Shown here piece after piece: positions 48,336 through 59,626 of a DNA stretch of 64,000 nucleotides (position 1 is the first letter of the stretch; the number at the start of each line of letters is the position of its first letter). The translations under genes and the position numbers were made by a program. This stretch comes from Mytilus galloprovincialis (Eukaryota; Mollusca; Bivalvia; Mytilida; Mytilidae), in contig NC_134845.1 in the NCBI RefSeq assembly GCF_965363235.1, positions 68,105,261 through 68,169,260 on the forward strand. The letters are read 5' to 3'. The notes below the pieces were generated by a model. That model saw only the letters and a program-made list of their open reading frames with translations. It did no database searches and was not told where the DNA came from.

Positions 48336-48461
48336 TATGACGGCATATGCGTCCATTCCAAAACCAATCATCTCCTTCATTGCATACACATTTATCATCC
48401 ACACACTGTAAAGTATCCTTGCATTCTTTTGTCTCTGTACAATTTAATTTTGCTTCTTTTC
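48336..48461 (-). CDS. EB-like module exon d (duplication copy 2)
   Basis: Same sequence as 43731-43856, shifted by 4,605 bp, with intact splice sites. If the duplication is real the transcript contains this module twice. Confidence 0.85.
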
Positions 48462-48925
48462 CTTCAAAATATGGTACCAAAAAATCAAATAACAGTCTTC
48501 AATAAACACTGTCGAATACTGAGTGTATGATGGATATAATAAAATGGAAAGATGATAAGTTGAATTATACATGTCTAAGTTGATTACAAGATGTAGAGAA
48601 AACAAAACAAAAAGTAGGTTTGGTAGAACTGAAAATGAGACAACTTTCCATCAGAGACCAAATAAACTTAAATCCATTATAATTCATTTCAAATTAATTA
48701 TTTTCTTATATTAAATTCGAATAAAATTTGAAATTGTTCAATAAATATTTGTTAACAACTATGAATTCCTACCATTTGCTAAAAAACTATCTACAGATGA
48801 ATCACAGAGAATGTTAAGTCTGTTATTAGGGAACATCAACAAACATGGCGGTAAGGATATATATTCCTAAAGAAAACATTAAACAAAAGAAACAAAAATA
48901 AGAGGATTTCTATCAAATTTCTTAC

Positions 48926-49045
48926 TCGCACTACATTTGTTTCCCATCCAATAATCTATCCTATCGCATTTACAGGCTCCATGAATACAAAACAATGTTT
49001 CTATACACTCATCTGACATCGTACAAGTTGAGTTATGCGTCTTTC
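48926..49045 (-). CDS. EB-like module exon c (duplication copy 2)
   Basis: Same sequence as 44321-44440, shifted by 4,605 bp, splice sites intact. Confidence 0.85.
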
Positions 49046-49195
49046 CTGGCAACGAAATGAATAAATGTTCTATATATAGATACTAGTAAACAAAATCCCA
49101 TCACATAATTCAATTTCTTCAAAATATGTAGATGCAAATACTTAAGAAAAATAGGACGAGATATATTGATATATGACGGGATTTGTGTTCTCTGA

Positions 49196-50465
49196 TTGAC
49201 TTCACTCACTAACCAAGCTGTATTGTTCAGTAAATCTATATTATGTATAATGCAGTTTTCTTATTTAAATGTTATCGAAATAATTGAACCGATGCACTAT
49301 ATACTATATAGACTAATTGAGTTCTGTGTAAGGGTTATTTATGATAATCACAAATATATAATACATATGTTATCCAAATTTAATATGGGTAATATGGACT
49401 ACGACATATTCACGACAATTTATGAAAACACTGTTATTCCTGTACTTGATTATGCATCCGGGGTATGGGGAGCAAAGCAATATGACAATTTCGAACGCTC
49501 ATATTATAGAGCTATGAGAACTTTTCTTGGTGTCGGCAAAACAACACCAATTCCAGCGATATTAGCAGACATGGGATGGCATCCTGTTTTTATTCACAAC
49601 CAGTGTAACGTTGTCCGCTTATGGCGTCGTCTTATGAACATGCCTGGTCACAGAATTGGCCAAAAAGTGTTTTTTTGGGATCGTGAAATGTCCAGACGTT
49701 ACCGAAACACGTGGTTTAACAGCTTGTAGACAGATGCAATCTTTCAAACATAACTGACAACGACACGCTATCTCAACAAGATTCATACTAGACTCTTTTA
49801 AAAGTAAACTTGTAGCAGACTTCAAAGACAAGCTGTTTAACGAAATAAACAATATGCCAAAGTTGAGGACCTATAAACATTTAAAAACCGAATTTTATCT
49901 CCAGCCGTACGTACAAAAGCATTTAACAAGGACACAAAGATATGCAATCGCCAGATTTCGCTGTGGTACTTTCCCACTAGAGGTCAAACGAGGACGATAT
50001 AGGGACATTCCCATCGAACAACGATTATGTAAACTGTGCAATTCTGGATCTATTGAAGATGAGCAACACTTCATCTTATACTGTGATCGTTACTCAGTTT
50101 TGAGAAATAAACTATTTACTGCAATATCACCAGATCCTACTTATCCTCTATGCATAAATGAACTTCCTCCAAATGTTGCCTTAAATGAACTGTTATCTAA
50201 CAACATCAAATGTATAGCGAACTTTATCTTGGACTGTGATCGTATCAAAAGAGAAATTATCGAACTATTTTACTTCAACTGTTGAATTTTCTGATAATTT
50301 AGACATTCTTCCAAAACTATGTATTATCTATTTTTCAAAATTTGAGCTTTTTAAAATTTGTCGGTGCATCGTAAGCCTATCTGGCTGACTGTAATGTAAC
50401 ATTGTATTAATATGTATTTATTGTATATATACAGGTTGCACTATAATAAATCATTCATTCATATA
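49196..50465 (+). mobile_element. 5'-truncated LINE 3' end, copy in duplication 2
   Basis: Same as 44591-45860, carried along by the segmental duplication and not an independent insertion: its flanks are identical too. Confidence 0.85.
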
Positions 50466-51610
50466 ATTTCAACAAATAATATTTGAACCAATGATATTAT
50501 ATTCAGTGCGAGATTTTTACAACCTTATTACTTTCGAGATACTTACCGGAGGTAACAGAATCCATACATTGATAAACATGCACTTATTAACAGCTGGGTC
50601 CAGTACGTGACAAATATTTAAGTTAATAAAGCTATGATCATGTTTTTTTCAATGGGTTCGAATTTGTTTACCTAACTGTATCTTAAAAGTGGTTAAATGA
50701 TTTGTTGTATTAAATTTGTTCTTTGAGAATAAGTTATTACTGTTTACCTTCCAGTGCAATATGTTTCATCATAATTTTCCTTACTCACTTGTGCTATGTG
50801 ATGGTATAAGCCCTAACGAGAGTTTTCGTTATCAAGTTGTATACGGAAAAAAAGTCGGCGAATTGGTGTACGTGAAGACAATAACTAAATTTCAGTGCAT
50901 GTATTAATATTTTCAACATATAGATGATTTTTCCCCCAAGAATGTTCACATACACTTGCTGTATGGTAAAATTTTGCCATTCAAGCAACATTTTTGTTCA
51001 ATTTGAAGTTGTATATGACTATGACTTTAAATATTATTCGAGGTATCAAAGAATGATTCCGTATTTGTTTCCCGGTTGCTTTTGAAATCATTGGCAATGA
51101 ATCGAAATGTTTGTATCTTTTAATGACCATATTTCGGTTGTTATCCTTTATTTGTTTTTCTTCATATACAATATTCAATATCCGGGGTCTTTTTTTGGTG
51201 TTTTTCCTTCAAAAGTGCAGACAGATTAACGAATCGATGAATAAGCAAACGTTCAACTAAGTAAACTCTTCCTTTTACGATAGTAGCATTTTCTTCTAAT
51301 TTACACCATTTTTCTTAACAACTTTTTATATTATAATTTGTTTGTTTAAAAATGTGTTCTTAAACAGTTTGAAGAAGTTTTTAATGTTTTGTTCGACGTT
51401 GTTTTGTTTTCTCATTTCTAACAGTCATCGTAACTGGACATATATTTTAACATTAACATACCGAATGCAAAAAAGAATACATGTCATCATTGTAAAGTTA
51501 TCAACAAACAATTAATTGCGTCTAATTTAAATCATCCTACAGATATCAATATCGGTAAAAAGCAATCATCATTTGATATGAATATATCAACAGATTACAG
51601 AAAACCTTAC

Positions 51611-51730
51611 TTGAATTGCAAAGTGATCCATCCCAGTATTGATTTGCAGGACATTTACATGAATTATTCAAGCAATGAAATGGTTTTCTGCATTCATTTG
51701 AGGTTGCACAGGCATGGTTGTTTCCTTTAA
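51611..51730 (-). CDS. EB-like module exon b
   Basis: 120 bp, phase 1-1, acceptor TTTTACAG and donor TCAA|GTAAGG. It encodes KGNNHACATSNECRKPFHCL, then NNSCKCPANQYWDGSLC, with six cysteines. Outside the duplicated unit. Confidence 0.88.
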
Positions 51731-53260
51731 CTGTAAAATATTTAAGTTTAGGAATTATTCATATGGAGATTCAGGAATGAAAAGCTTCTTAACTTTCAAT
51801 TTTGATATTTGGTTTATAATTAAAAAAAATATTTAAAAAATATCTGTAATGCCGTACTTTACCCTCAGTCATTATAATAACTATGTGTATGTGGTTTAAA
51901 ATGCACTAACACATAATTAAAAGGTATATAACTCCATAATGCGAGGTGCATTCTTGTATAGGTTATCGGGTTTCCTTCGCATTGATATCGTACAAAATCA
52001 GCCGCGAGCCACAATGTGAACTTTGTTGGCGAGTGAGAGCCGTAAAAAGGTTTACATTGTGTCGAGCGGTCGATATTTTACGGTATCTATACACAGAAAA
52101 CATGGTTATCTGTTTATCGTTATATAAGCAGTCTTTTTCACCTTCCATAAGAAAGTTTCGCGATTAACGAAAGCTAACTTGACAACATCTTCTCTAACAT
52201 TTAAATATAAATATCAAGTCAATTAGTGATATCATATCTGGCAGTATGGAAATACAATTATTGACTTCATGGTGTATATATACACAAAAGTGTTTGTGAA
52301 ATATTTGGTTTAATATGTTGCCTTTACCAATGTTTACTTTTAGGGTGCATCACATTTTTTTTTTTTTTACACGATTGTTATGTGTAAGGCTACTCAACAA
52401 CATCATTAGTTGATACAATGTTGCCCTTGGTTTCCAAAATATATGCCATCTGTTCAATCAGCTGTGGGTTTCTTAGGAATTTAAAAGCATCTACTCCAAA
52501 ATTCTCAGTAACAACCATAAAAAGATTGCAATGAAATTAAAACTTTGGATTTGATTCCTGTTTACGCTTCGTCAGCCCTTGCGTGTCCATGTTTGTTCAA
52601 AACATTTTACTTCTTGTAAGGAATATATTTATGCCAACAAAATAATCAGAGATTTTGTAATCAAAATGCTAGATGTTTATTGATCTTAAAAAGAATATGT
52701 TTGGCAGCCTAATAATAATTAAAATGATACAGTCGGTGTTCCAATTGGTCCAAATGGGCGATTTGAGTTAAACTCTTATAAAGCATCCCAAATTATGTCA
52801 GCTCGCTATCAAATATAATGAACGGTTCTGTCTCTAGTAAATAGCCCAAATTTCAATGGTTAATGTATCTGAAATATCCCATTGAGTATATACTACTGAA
52901 AATACATTGTGCCTCACATCTTGACATTTTCCATTATATTGACACAGATAGACGTTTTTAGATTATATTATGTAACTAACGTGATCTATACTGCGTTCCC
53001 TTTGCCAAGTTCTCAGTAACACACTATCTACCTCATAAGACAGAATTACGCTCATGCATTTTCATATTATGTAAACTTCGTTGGAAGGATCTTTTACTTA
53101 AACCAAACCTGCTCCAACACAGTTAAGAGAAAAGAACCGATTGCAACCAACACAACCTAGGTTGATAAATACGATGTTTAGGCTCACCAGTAAAATGTTG
53201 TAGCAGACTCATTTCTCGTAATGCCAGGATTGTCGTTTGATTTGTTAATGTTTCGATTGC
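51731..53260. other. Intron, one small coding-like remnant
   Basis: Mostly featureless. At 52390-52533 (minus) an open stretch reads LFMVVTENFGVDAFKFL, then LIEQMAYILETKGNIVSTN and a stop. It looks protein-like but I cannot name it; it may be a retrocopy or element fragment. Confidence 0.3.
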
Positions 53261-53265
53261 TTCAT

Positions 53266-53795
53266 AAAGCCCCGGTCACAACAGATCGTACGATTTTTTT
53301 GTCGTGGAAGATCTATAAAATAGTTATCGTGGCACTGTCGTGCAAAATATCAAACAAAATATTTCGAGTGGTCACATCAGCTACGACATATCCACGATGG
53401 TTCCACGATGGGTACACGACAGAAAAAAAATAATTGTAAATGTACGGTCGTTGGTTTGTCGAAAGTCAGTCGTGCGACAGTCGAGCGGTCGTACGACAAT
53501 TGTGAGTTGTTTGGGCCTTTTTCAGGTTTTCATGTCAACAGATGCTCGAGTTACTGTCGTGTCACTGTTGTGCCGTTGTCGTACGACTGTCGCAACAGTC
53601 GTGGGTCACTCGCGCGTTTGAATCCCAACTACGAGTATATAAAGAAGGCTTGATTTATTGCGTGCAATGATGCTCAAATATCGTGCGTCTGTCGTGCAAC
53701 TGTCGTATGACGATCATAGATGACCCGCGATTTGACAAAATTTCATGTTGTGGCACTGTATAGATGTGTTGTGGGTTCCTTGTGACCAGGGCTTT
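53266..53795. mobile_element. Non-autonomous DNA transposon with 16-bp terminal inverted repeats
   Basis: Ends AAAGCCCCGGTCACAA (53266-53281) and TTGTGACCAGGGCTTT (53780-53795) are inverted with one mismatch. The interior is packed with GTCGT and ACGAC words (for example GTCGTACGACTGTCG near 53578), so it can fold extensively. No clear target duplication and no ORF with transposase motifs. Lies in an intron of the FReD gene. Confidence 0.7.
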
Positions 53796-54149
53796 GCCCA
53801 TAGTCTGCATTTTTAACTGATTTTGGATGAAATGCATGCATAAAACATGTAAAAAGAAACTTTATTCTGTCGACGCGACCTGTCTTAATGATGTAAGATT
53901 TTACATGATTCTCTCATATGTTTCTGTTATTGTATACTTTGTTTTGTATATTCCAAATGGATAAAAAAAAATGAATATTCCTCGGTAACTTTACTGAAAA
54001 CTGTCTATTGATATGTATATTATGCTTTGAATGTGTTAAATTTTGTCCCAGATTCTACAAAAATAACTTTTAAGATTCCAAGGAAAATATATGAAGCCTG
54101 GAATAAAAGTGAAAATATCAATTAAAAACATATCCATAAACATACGTAC

Positions 54150-54272
54150 GTAAGGTACAAGTATTTGTTGACCAGTAATAATCATTAGTCGGGCACGTGC
54201 ATTTTCCAGAGAGGCAAATCAAATTACTAGTGCATCCACTTGTTGATGTGCATGAGCCGTTAATAGATGTTT
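54150..54272 (-). CDS. EB-like module exon a (first EB module seen)
   Basis: 123 bp, phase 1-1, acceptor TTTTATAG and donor TTAC|GTACGT. It encodes TSINGSCTSTSGCTSNLICL, then SGKCTCPTNDYYWSTNTC: six cysteines, ending YW.....C. Confidence 0.85.
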
Positions 54273-55435
54273 CTATAAAATAAAAGGAGATTGCAATTAT
54301 TATAAAGTATCAGACTAAGAAACCTTTATACAAATTTAAAATACAGACTCATTGATCAATCTCACAATACAACAAAATAAAAATAAACAAACGGTTATGA
54401 GAGAAGATTGTATTTTGTCAATACGTTCTATTTAAGACGTTTCGTTATGTCTCTATGAAAAAAGAATTAGTATTATGTTTTAAACAAAATTTATTCTGAC
54501 ATCAATAATTATTTTGACTATGCCTAGGCCTGTAGGTTTGAACATTTTCACAACAATATTAATTGCCAATATTTTTAACATGAATGTTTAACGAGAACAT
54601 TTGGACAATCTTAAGTACTTTGCATTCAGTGTACTTGTTTAAGGTAAACCTAGAAAACGTTTAAGACGCAAAAAGGTGATCATTTCTTTTTTCAAAAAGT
54701 GTTATTTTTATTTCTTACATGTTCAAAGATCAACTTAATTTAAACACTTTTCATCATGAAAAATGTAACTTAGAATTGTGGTTTGACATTCCACACAGCA
54801 CTAACTCTATTTATCTATTACTGTTTATGTACAAAACTTATAATTTTAACGAAAATACACGACATTTTCGATCTGGGTTATCAAGATATATGATATAACC
54901 TTATCATTGTCTTGATAATTACATATATCTTAATGAAATATACTTTTTTATGCAAAACAGATAGGCTTTCACTATTTTGCACTTTATTTCCGAGATGTTT
55001 GACGGCTAACATGCATTCATATGTGTAGCTTCATTTCGTCGATTGTTTGACATCTGTATGTTTGCGTCTGATTTCAGTTCTAATTTATGCAATGTATTTT
55101 TGTTTGAAAGAAACAACATTGTTGTACTTTGCTTTGGCAGAAGTAATCAATGTATCAATTCAAAAGTAAATGCAATAAATTATTACATGTAAAGCCTATA
55201 AAAAATATGTCAGCTATTTCTGGTGACCTGTGAAATTCGTAAAAGAACTGATAAGAGGACAAATTAAGGATCAACATTATATAAACAATGATAAAGTTTG
55301 TTCAATCTGGTTTCGTGTTACAATTGTCAACAAAGTTGTCATTCAACGACAACATTGCCTTCACTGTGAACAATGACCAGCTTCAATGTAAGTTTGATAC
55401 ATATTAAGCAAACGGATAGAGTTCATGAATATAAA
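54273..55435. other. Intron, no feature seen
   Basis: A+T-rich, no element or exon recognised. Confidence 0.5.
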
Positions 55436-55565
55436 AAAAAAGATGTGGTATGATTGCTGAGTAAACATCTCTCCACAAAAGAGCAAGTGACACAGACATT
55501 AACAGCTATAGGTCATCATACGGCCGTCAACATATTGAGCAGAGCCCACACAACAAAGTCACGTA
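55436..55565 (+). repeat. Mussel SINE/MITE-like repeat A, partial copy
   Basis: AAAAGATGTGGTATGATTGC, AGTGACACAGACATTAACAG and TAGGTCATCATACGGCCGTC. It ends about 50 bp from the Ly6-like exon at 55620. Confidence 0.8.
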
Positions 55566-55619
55566 AAATAGTTTCCAAAATCACAAATTTAAGGCTGGTT
55601 TCAGACTCGCTTTACTTAC

Positions 55620-55749
55620 GATTATGGTGACTACATAAGAGGTCGCGATTGCAGTTAGAGCTTCCCCCACAGCAAGATTCACACAGCAGATGTCTCTCAC
55701 TGTCTGATCTTCTACCAAATATGTTAGAAAAAAATCCATTCATGCAAAT
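55620..55749 (-). CDS. Ly6/three-finger-like exon, second half of a domain
   Basis: 130 bp, phase 0 in and 1 out, acceptor TTTTTTCAG and donor AATC|GTAAGT. It encodes ICMNGFFSNIFGRRSDSERH, then LLCESCCGGSSNCNRDLLC. The C..CC......CN ending resembles Ly6/uPAR-type folds. Pairs with the 83-bp exon at 61514. Confidence 0.75.
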
Positions 55750-56017
55750 CTGAAAAAAAATATATCTATAAATAATATAAATTTGTATGTTTATTCTCTT
55801 TGAAATATCCAAATCCGTAAGATTACGGGATTTTTTTATATGTTAGCACTGCTATCAGCTCGAGAAAAGAGTAGTTGTATGTTAGTTTTATCTGATGTGC
55901 ATTATTTTTTACTGGAAAATGCCAGGCCAGAAAGTGTTAAAATATGTGAAGTATAAAATTTATTTAGAAGGCATATAAGTTTTTGTTTCCTTAAGTGGTT
56001 GATTAATCAAGACAACA

Positions 56018-56270
56018 ATAGTATACCGCTTTTTCAATAGTCATAATTCGATTAAGCAAAAACAAATCCGGGTAGAGAAAAAACCCGAGGGAAACACAAC
56101 AACTATAAGATGAAAACAACGTATCAACAGAAACACTAAACTACAACAAAAGCAAACACCAACATACATAGAAACGATAACAACTGCCATATTGGAGACT
56201 TGGTACATGACATTCTAGGATAAATGATGTGTTGAATCTGGTTTCATGGGTAACCAAACTAACCGTTTAT
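56018..56270 (+). repeat. Mussel repeat I, longer copy
   Basis: TATACCGCTTTTTCAATAGT, AAAAACCCGAGGGAAACACA and GAGACTTGGTACATGACATT, then a GTTGAATCTGGTTTCATGG segment. Confidence 0.65.
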
Positions 56271-56353
56271 ATAGCAATACAAAAATACCAATGTTGAAAC
56301 TTATTGAACGTATGACAGCTGCGGATTAATTAATTAATGTTAAAACCCTTTCA

Positions 56354-56445
56354 AGGCGAACAATGCGTTGAGGCATCCCCGTAGCCAGGCCGAACGATGT
56401 GTTGAGGCATCCCCGTAGCCAGGCCGAACAATGCTTTCAGGCATT
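56354..56445 (+). repeat. Two and a half tandem ~34-bp units, followed by a 14-bp poly-C tract at 56488
   Basis: AGGCGAACAATGCGTTGAGG and AGGCCGAACGATGTGTTGAG begin successive units sharing GCATCCCCGTAGCC; a third is partial. Fourteen C residues follow at 56488-56501. Confidence 0.8.
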
Positions 56446-57016
56446 GAAAATCACATGATAATAATATTTTTTGTCTTTTAAATCATTCCCCCCCCCCCCC
56501 CGTAAAGCTACATTTAACCATTAAATATATAGATTTTCAGGAAGTTTGTATATCACTGTTAAAGAATACCTATTCTGACTGAATTTGATACCTTATATAT
56601 ACTTCAATACAATAAAAGATCGGTAGTGTCAACAAACAAAATAAGCCGCCGCCATTTTGTACAAAACATGTGATGCGAACATGTGACGTTTTTGGTCGAG
56701 AAAAGGTTATTTGGCAGGAAAGTTAAATTTAATTTCATGAATATTTTGATTAATATTATAATAAAAATTACGAAAAACGATTTTTATAATTGCACGGAGA
56801 ATAAAATCAAGTAATAATCCGACACCCGTCGACGCGGTAATTGGATTTTCCCCACAAGTGCAAAAGGTCGCACTCCTTTTATTGAAGTTCTAAATAAAAC
56901 AATGCAATCACTTTCCTCTCTCACTTGCCGATGTCAAGGACGCAAAATTATAGTAAATATTAGTAAAATGTCGTTTCATGGTCTGTATCGTGTCTGTAAC
57001 ATTCTGAGACACAAAA

Positions 57017-58240
57017 ATGTCCGATAGTTCAGAGGACGAGTTTGAGGGATTTTCGGTGGGAGAAGTAGAACTTCCTGGTCAACGGTATGAAATGCACTGA
57101 CCTCAAAATGACATAGGTGATGATTTCATGATCACTCCTGAAGTGATGTTGAAAGAGAAAGGGTCAGCGAACTTTCAGACGAAAATAATGACAGCTGGCA
57201 GATGTAAATAATGCGCTTGATGCCCAACAACAATGACTGATGGCACCAAGAATTTTATATATTGAAATTTGAAAGAGGTCTTCCTCGTTTATCCCAACCA
57301 AGAAGTATTATACTGGTCCACAAAACATATGAGGCCCAAAGAAGGATATTTTTTCTAAATGTTTCTATCTGACAACCAAATGATTGATAGTTATAATAAG
57401 ATAAAATAAGACATTTTTATTCTTATCAAAGGGCCCATGAAGAGCAAAGTAAAAAAAATTGCAATGATTTGATAATTGACATAAAACCGGTAATGTTTTT
57501 ATAAATCATATATAAATGTGAATATAATCATCTGAATTCTAAGATGTTAAACCGCAGCCAGATTAGAGCCACACACACATATTAAAGTAAAAAAGCCATA
57601 ACAATTATATTTTTATATTAACAGGCAATTATTCTCATATTCAATATATATGTACATTGACGGAAAAAATAAAATATATTTGTATGCGCTTTATTAGAAA
57701 CAGGACAACAATTTTATATTTTCTGACAATGTACATATATTGTTTTTATCCTGAAATTTAATCCCAACACTTGAAGGTTTTATCATGTTTATAGTTATTA
57801 AAAATATAAGTCATGGTCTCTAATTTTTCAAAGAAATGGACGAATTATGCAGATAATAAGGTATCTACACTTCACTGATACGAACCAGCGAGGTGAGCAA
57901 ACATGGGAGGCTAATTATGATGTATCTTACAAACTCAGATAAATTAAAGACCCCCTTAACAGACAAAAATGAGAGACCAACATGTCCCCAAACGATAGGT
58001 GACGATTCATGATACCTTACAAAGGGAGGGATGCATTCAAGCAATTCATGCCTCCTAAAACAAAGAAATGGGCCATCAAACTTTAGGTATTGGCAGCGTC
58101 TGACACTGTGTATGTAATATTGTGAAATCTACCACGTCAAGACAGATCAAACACATGTAGGTTAACTCTGCTTTCCAGCAGACTTTGGGAAACAAGATAA
58201 GGTGTCACATATGCTGGGCTAGGGAAGCTATTAAAGGTAC
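57017..58240 (+). pseudogene. piggyBac-type transposase relic
   Basis: An apparent N-terminus at 57017, MSDSSEDEFEGFSVGEVEL, has the acidic start common in piggyBac-derived proteins. Near 58010-58090 the sequence reads MIPYKGRDAFKQFMPPKTKK, then WAIKL.VLA, matching the family's DE.MI.FKGR...KQYMP.KP.KWGIK.W.L.DS. Upstream of that, IKDPLNRQK.ETNMSPN fits the segment leading to the catalytic Asp. Most of the ORF between is eroded and much is missing, so it is inactive. Ends with TTAA were not located. Confidence 0.75.
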
Positions 58241-58660
58241 ACAGGAAAAAAGGTTTCAAATATGGTTGTGTTGAATGTACTTTGTTACAATTTTTAAGTT
58301 GAGAGGATATTATATATTACATAATTTGTTGAAAAGGTTTTCACAGATAAGTTGTTGAAATGATATTCATAATTTATATTTGTTGTTACAGTTGACATTT
58401 TCATTTATTAATTTTTATCATTTTTTTTTAATAAGGAACATTAAACTATCTTCATCATTGAACAATACAAAACCAAAGACAGTGGAAATTCTAGCATCCC
58501 ATGGACACTTATGAAGATAATTTTTTAAATAAATCATAGACTTTTTCAAAGTAATTTAGTTCATGATTGTCTTTCAAGATTTAATTATGTCTCACTTAAT
58601 TTATCAAGACATTATTAAAGTGTTAAACGTACATGGATTAGTGTGTCAGGTCATCTTACA

Positions 58661-59626
58661 TCTATAATACTAAAATTACGAGATCCAATTTGTCAGCCGT
58701 CATCACGTAAAAACGACGAATCAAAGAATTCAACATTATATATAACTAAAATAGTACAAAGGTGTAGATTAAAAATTACACCACTCCAGGTCCTTTTGTT
58801 TTCCACGTAATTAATATTGCCAATAATTAAGAAGTTCCGGGTCGAGTCCGATACCGATACCATGCAATAGTATATTCACCTGATTACGAGGTCCAATTTG
58901 TTAGCCGTCATCACGTAAAAACGACGAATCAAAGAATTCAACATTATATATAACTAAAATAGTACAAAGGTGTAGATTAAAAATTACACCACTCCAGGCC
59001 CTTTTGTTTTCCACGTAATTAATATTGCCAATAATTAAGAAGTTCCAGGTCGAGTCCGATACCGATACCATGCAATAGTATATTCACCTGTTACCTATTA
59101 CCTGATCTGTACGTTTCGCATCTGACAGGCGCACCAACAAACGGTGTATTCAGGATTAATATGCTATATACACGGGTCATAATCACAGGGTTGACACTAC
59201 TAAATTGTCAAATTGTTACCTATTGTAGTATTTTAATCAGTAAGACTTTCTAAGATAACAATACGAATATTAAAAATCTGGACTAAAAACAAGGCGTATA
59301 GGTACATTTTTCAATTTGTAAGCTGGCATGACGTAAAACAGCGAATCAAAGAATTCAACTTTATTTATAACTAATATAGGACAATGCTGTTGATTAAAAA
59401 ATACTCCATTCCAGGACCTTTTGTTTTCCAAATAATTAATATTACCAATAATTGATAAGTTCCAGTTCGACGGGTTCAAACAGAAAGATTTGAAAGCAGA
59501 GAAAACTGAGTATCTTATAATCGGCATGACTTTATCAGATGACAATACTAATACTAAAATAAGGCTTGCGCATAGTTATATACTTTAATTCAGTCACGGA
59601 CCCGCGATATCACGGGTGTGTTCTAG
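58661..59626 (+). mobile_element. Non-autonomous Helitron, 966 bp
   Basis: 5' end TCTATAATACTAAAATTACG after an A (58660); 3' end CTAG (59623-59626) before a T (59627); subterminal hairpin ACCCG...CGGGT at 59600-59617, five bases before CTAG. Those are the hallmarks of Helitrons: 5'-TC, 3'-CTRR with hairpin, insertion between A and T. No Rep/helicase ORF. It contains an internal 208-bp tandem duplication and a diverged third copy of the same motif at about 59310-59470. Confidence 0.85.
58675..59090 (+). repeat. 208-bp tandem duplication inside the Helitron
   Basis: Units 58675-58882 and 58883-59090 are nearly identical (ATTACGAG.TCCAATTTGT ... GTATATTCACCTG). A diverged relative with AGCGAATCAAAGAATTCAAC lies at 59310-59470. 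Confidence 0.9.

Larger units (their letters stand above)
46586..51190. repeat. Tandem segmental duplication, copy 2 (4,605 bp)
   Basis: Head-to-tail repeat of 41981-46585, ending at GGGGTCT (51190), after which the sequence turns unique. It carries the same two EB exons and LINE piece. It adds two EB modules without disturbing the reading frame because every EB exon is phase 1-1. Confidence 0.95.

Noticed and set aside
53221-53653. Several overlapping frames of 70-93 residues
   Set aside because: They fall in the GTCGT-rich transposon, have biased composition, and show no transposase motif.
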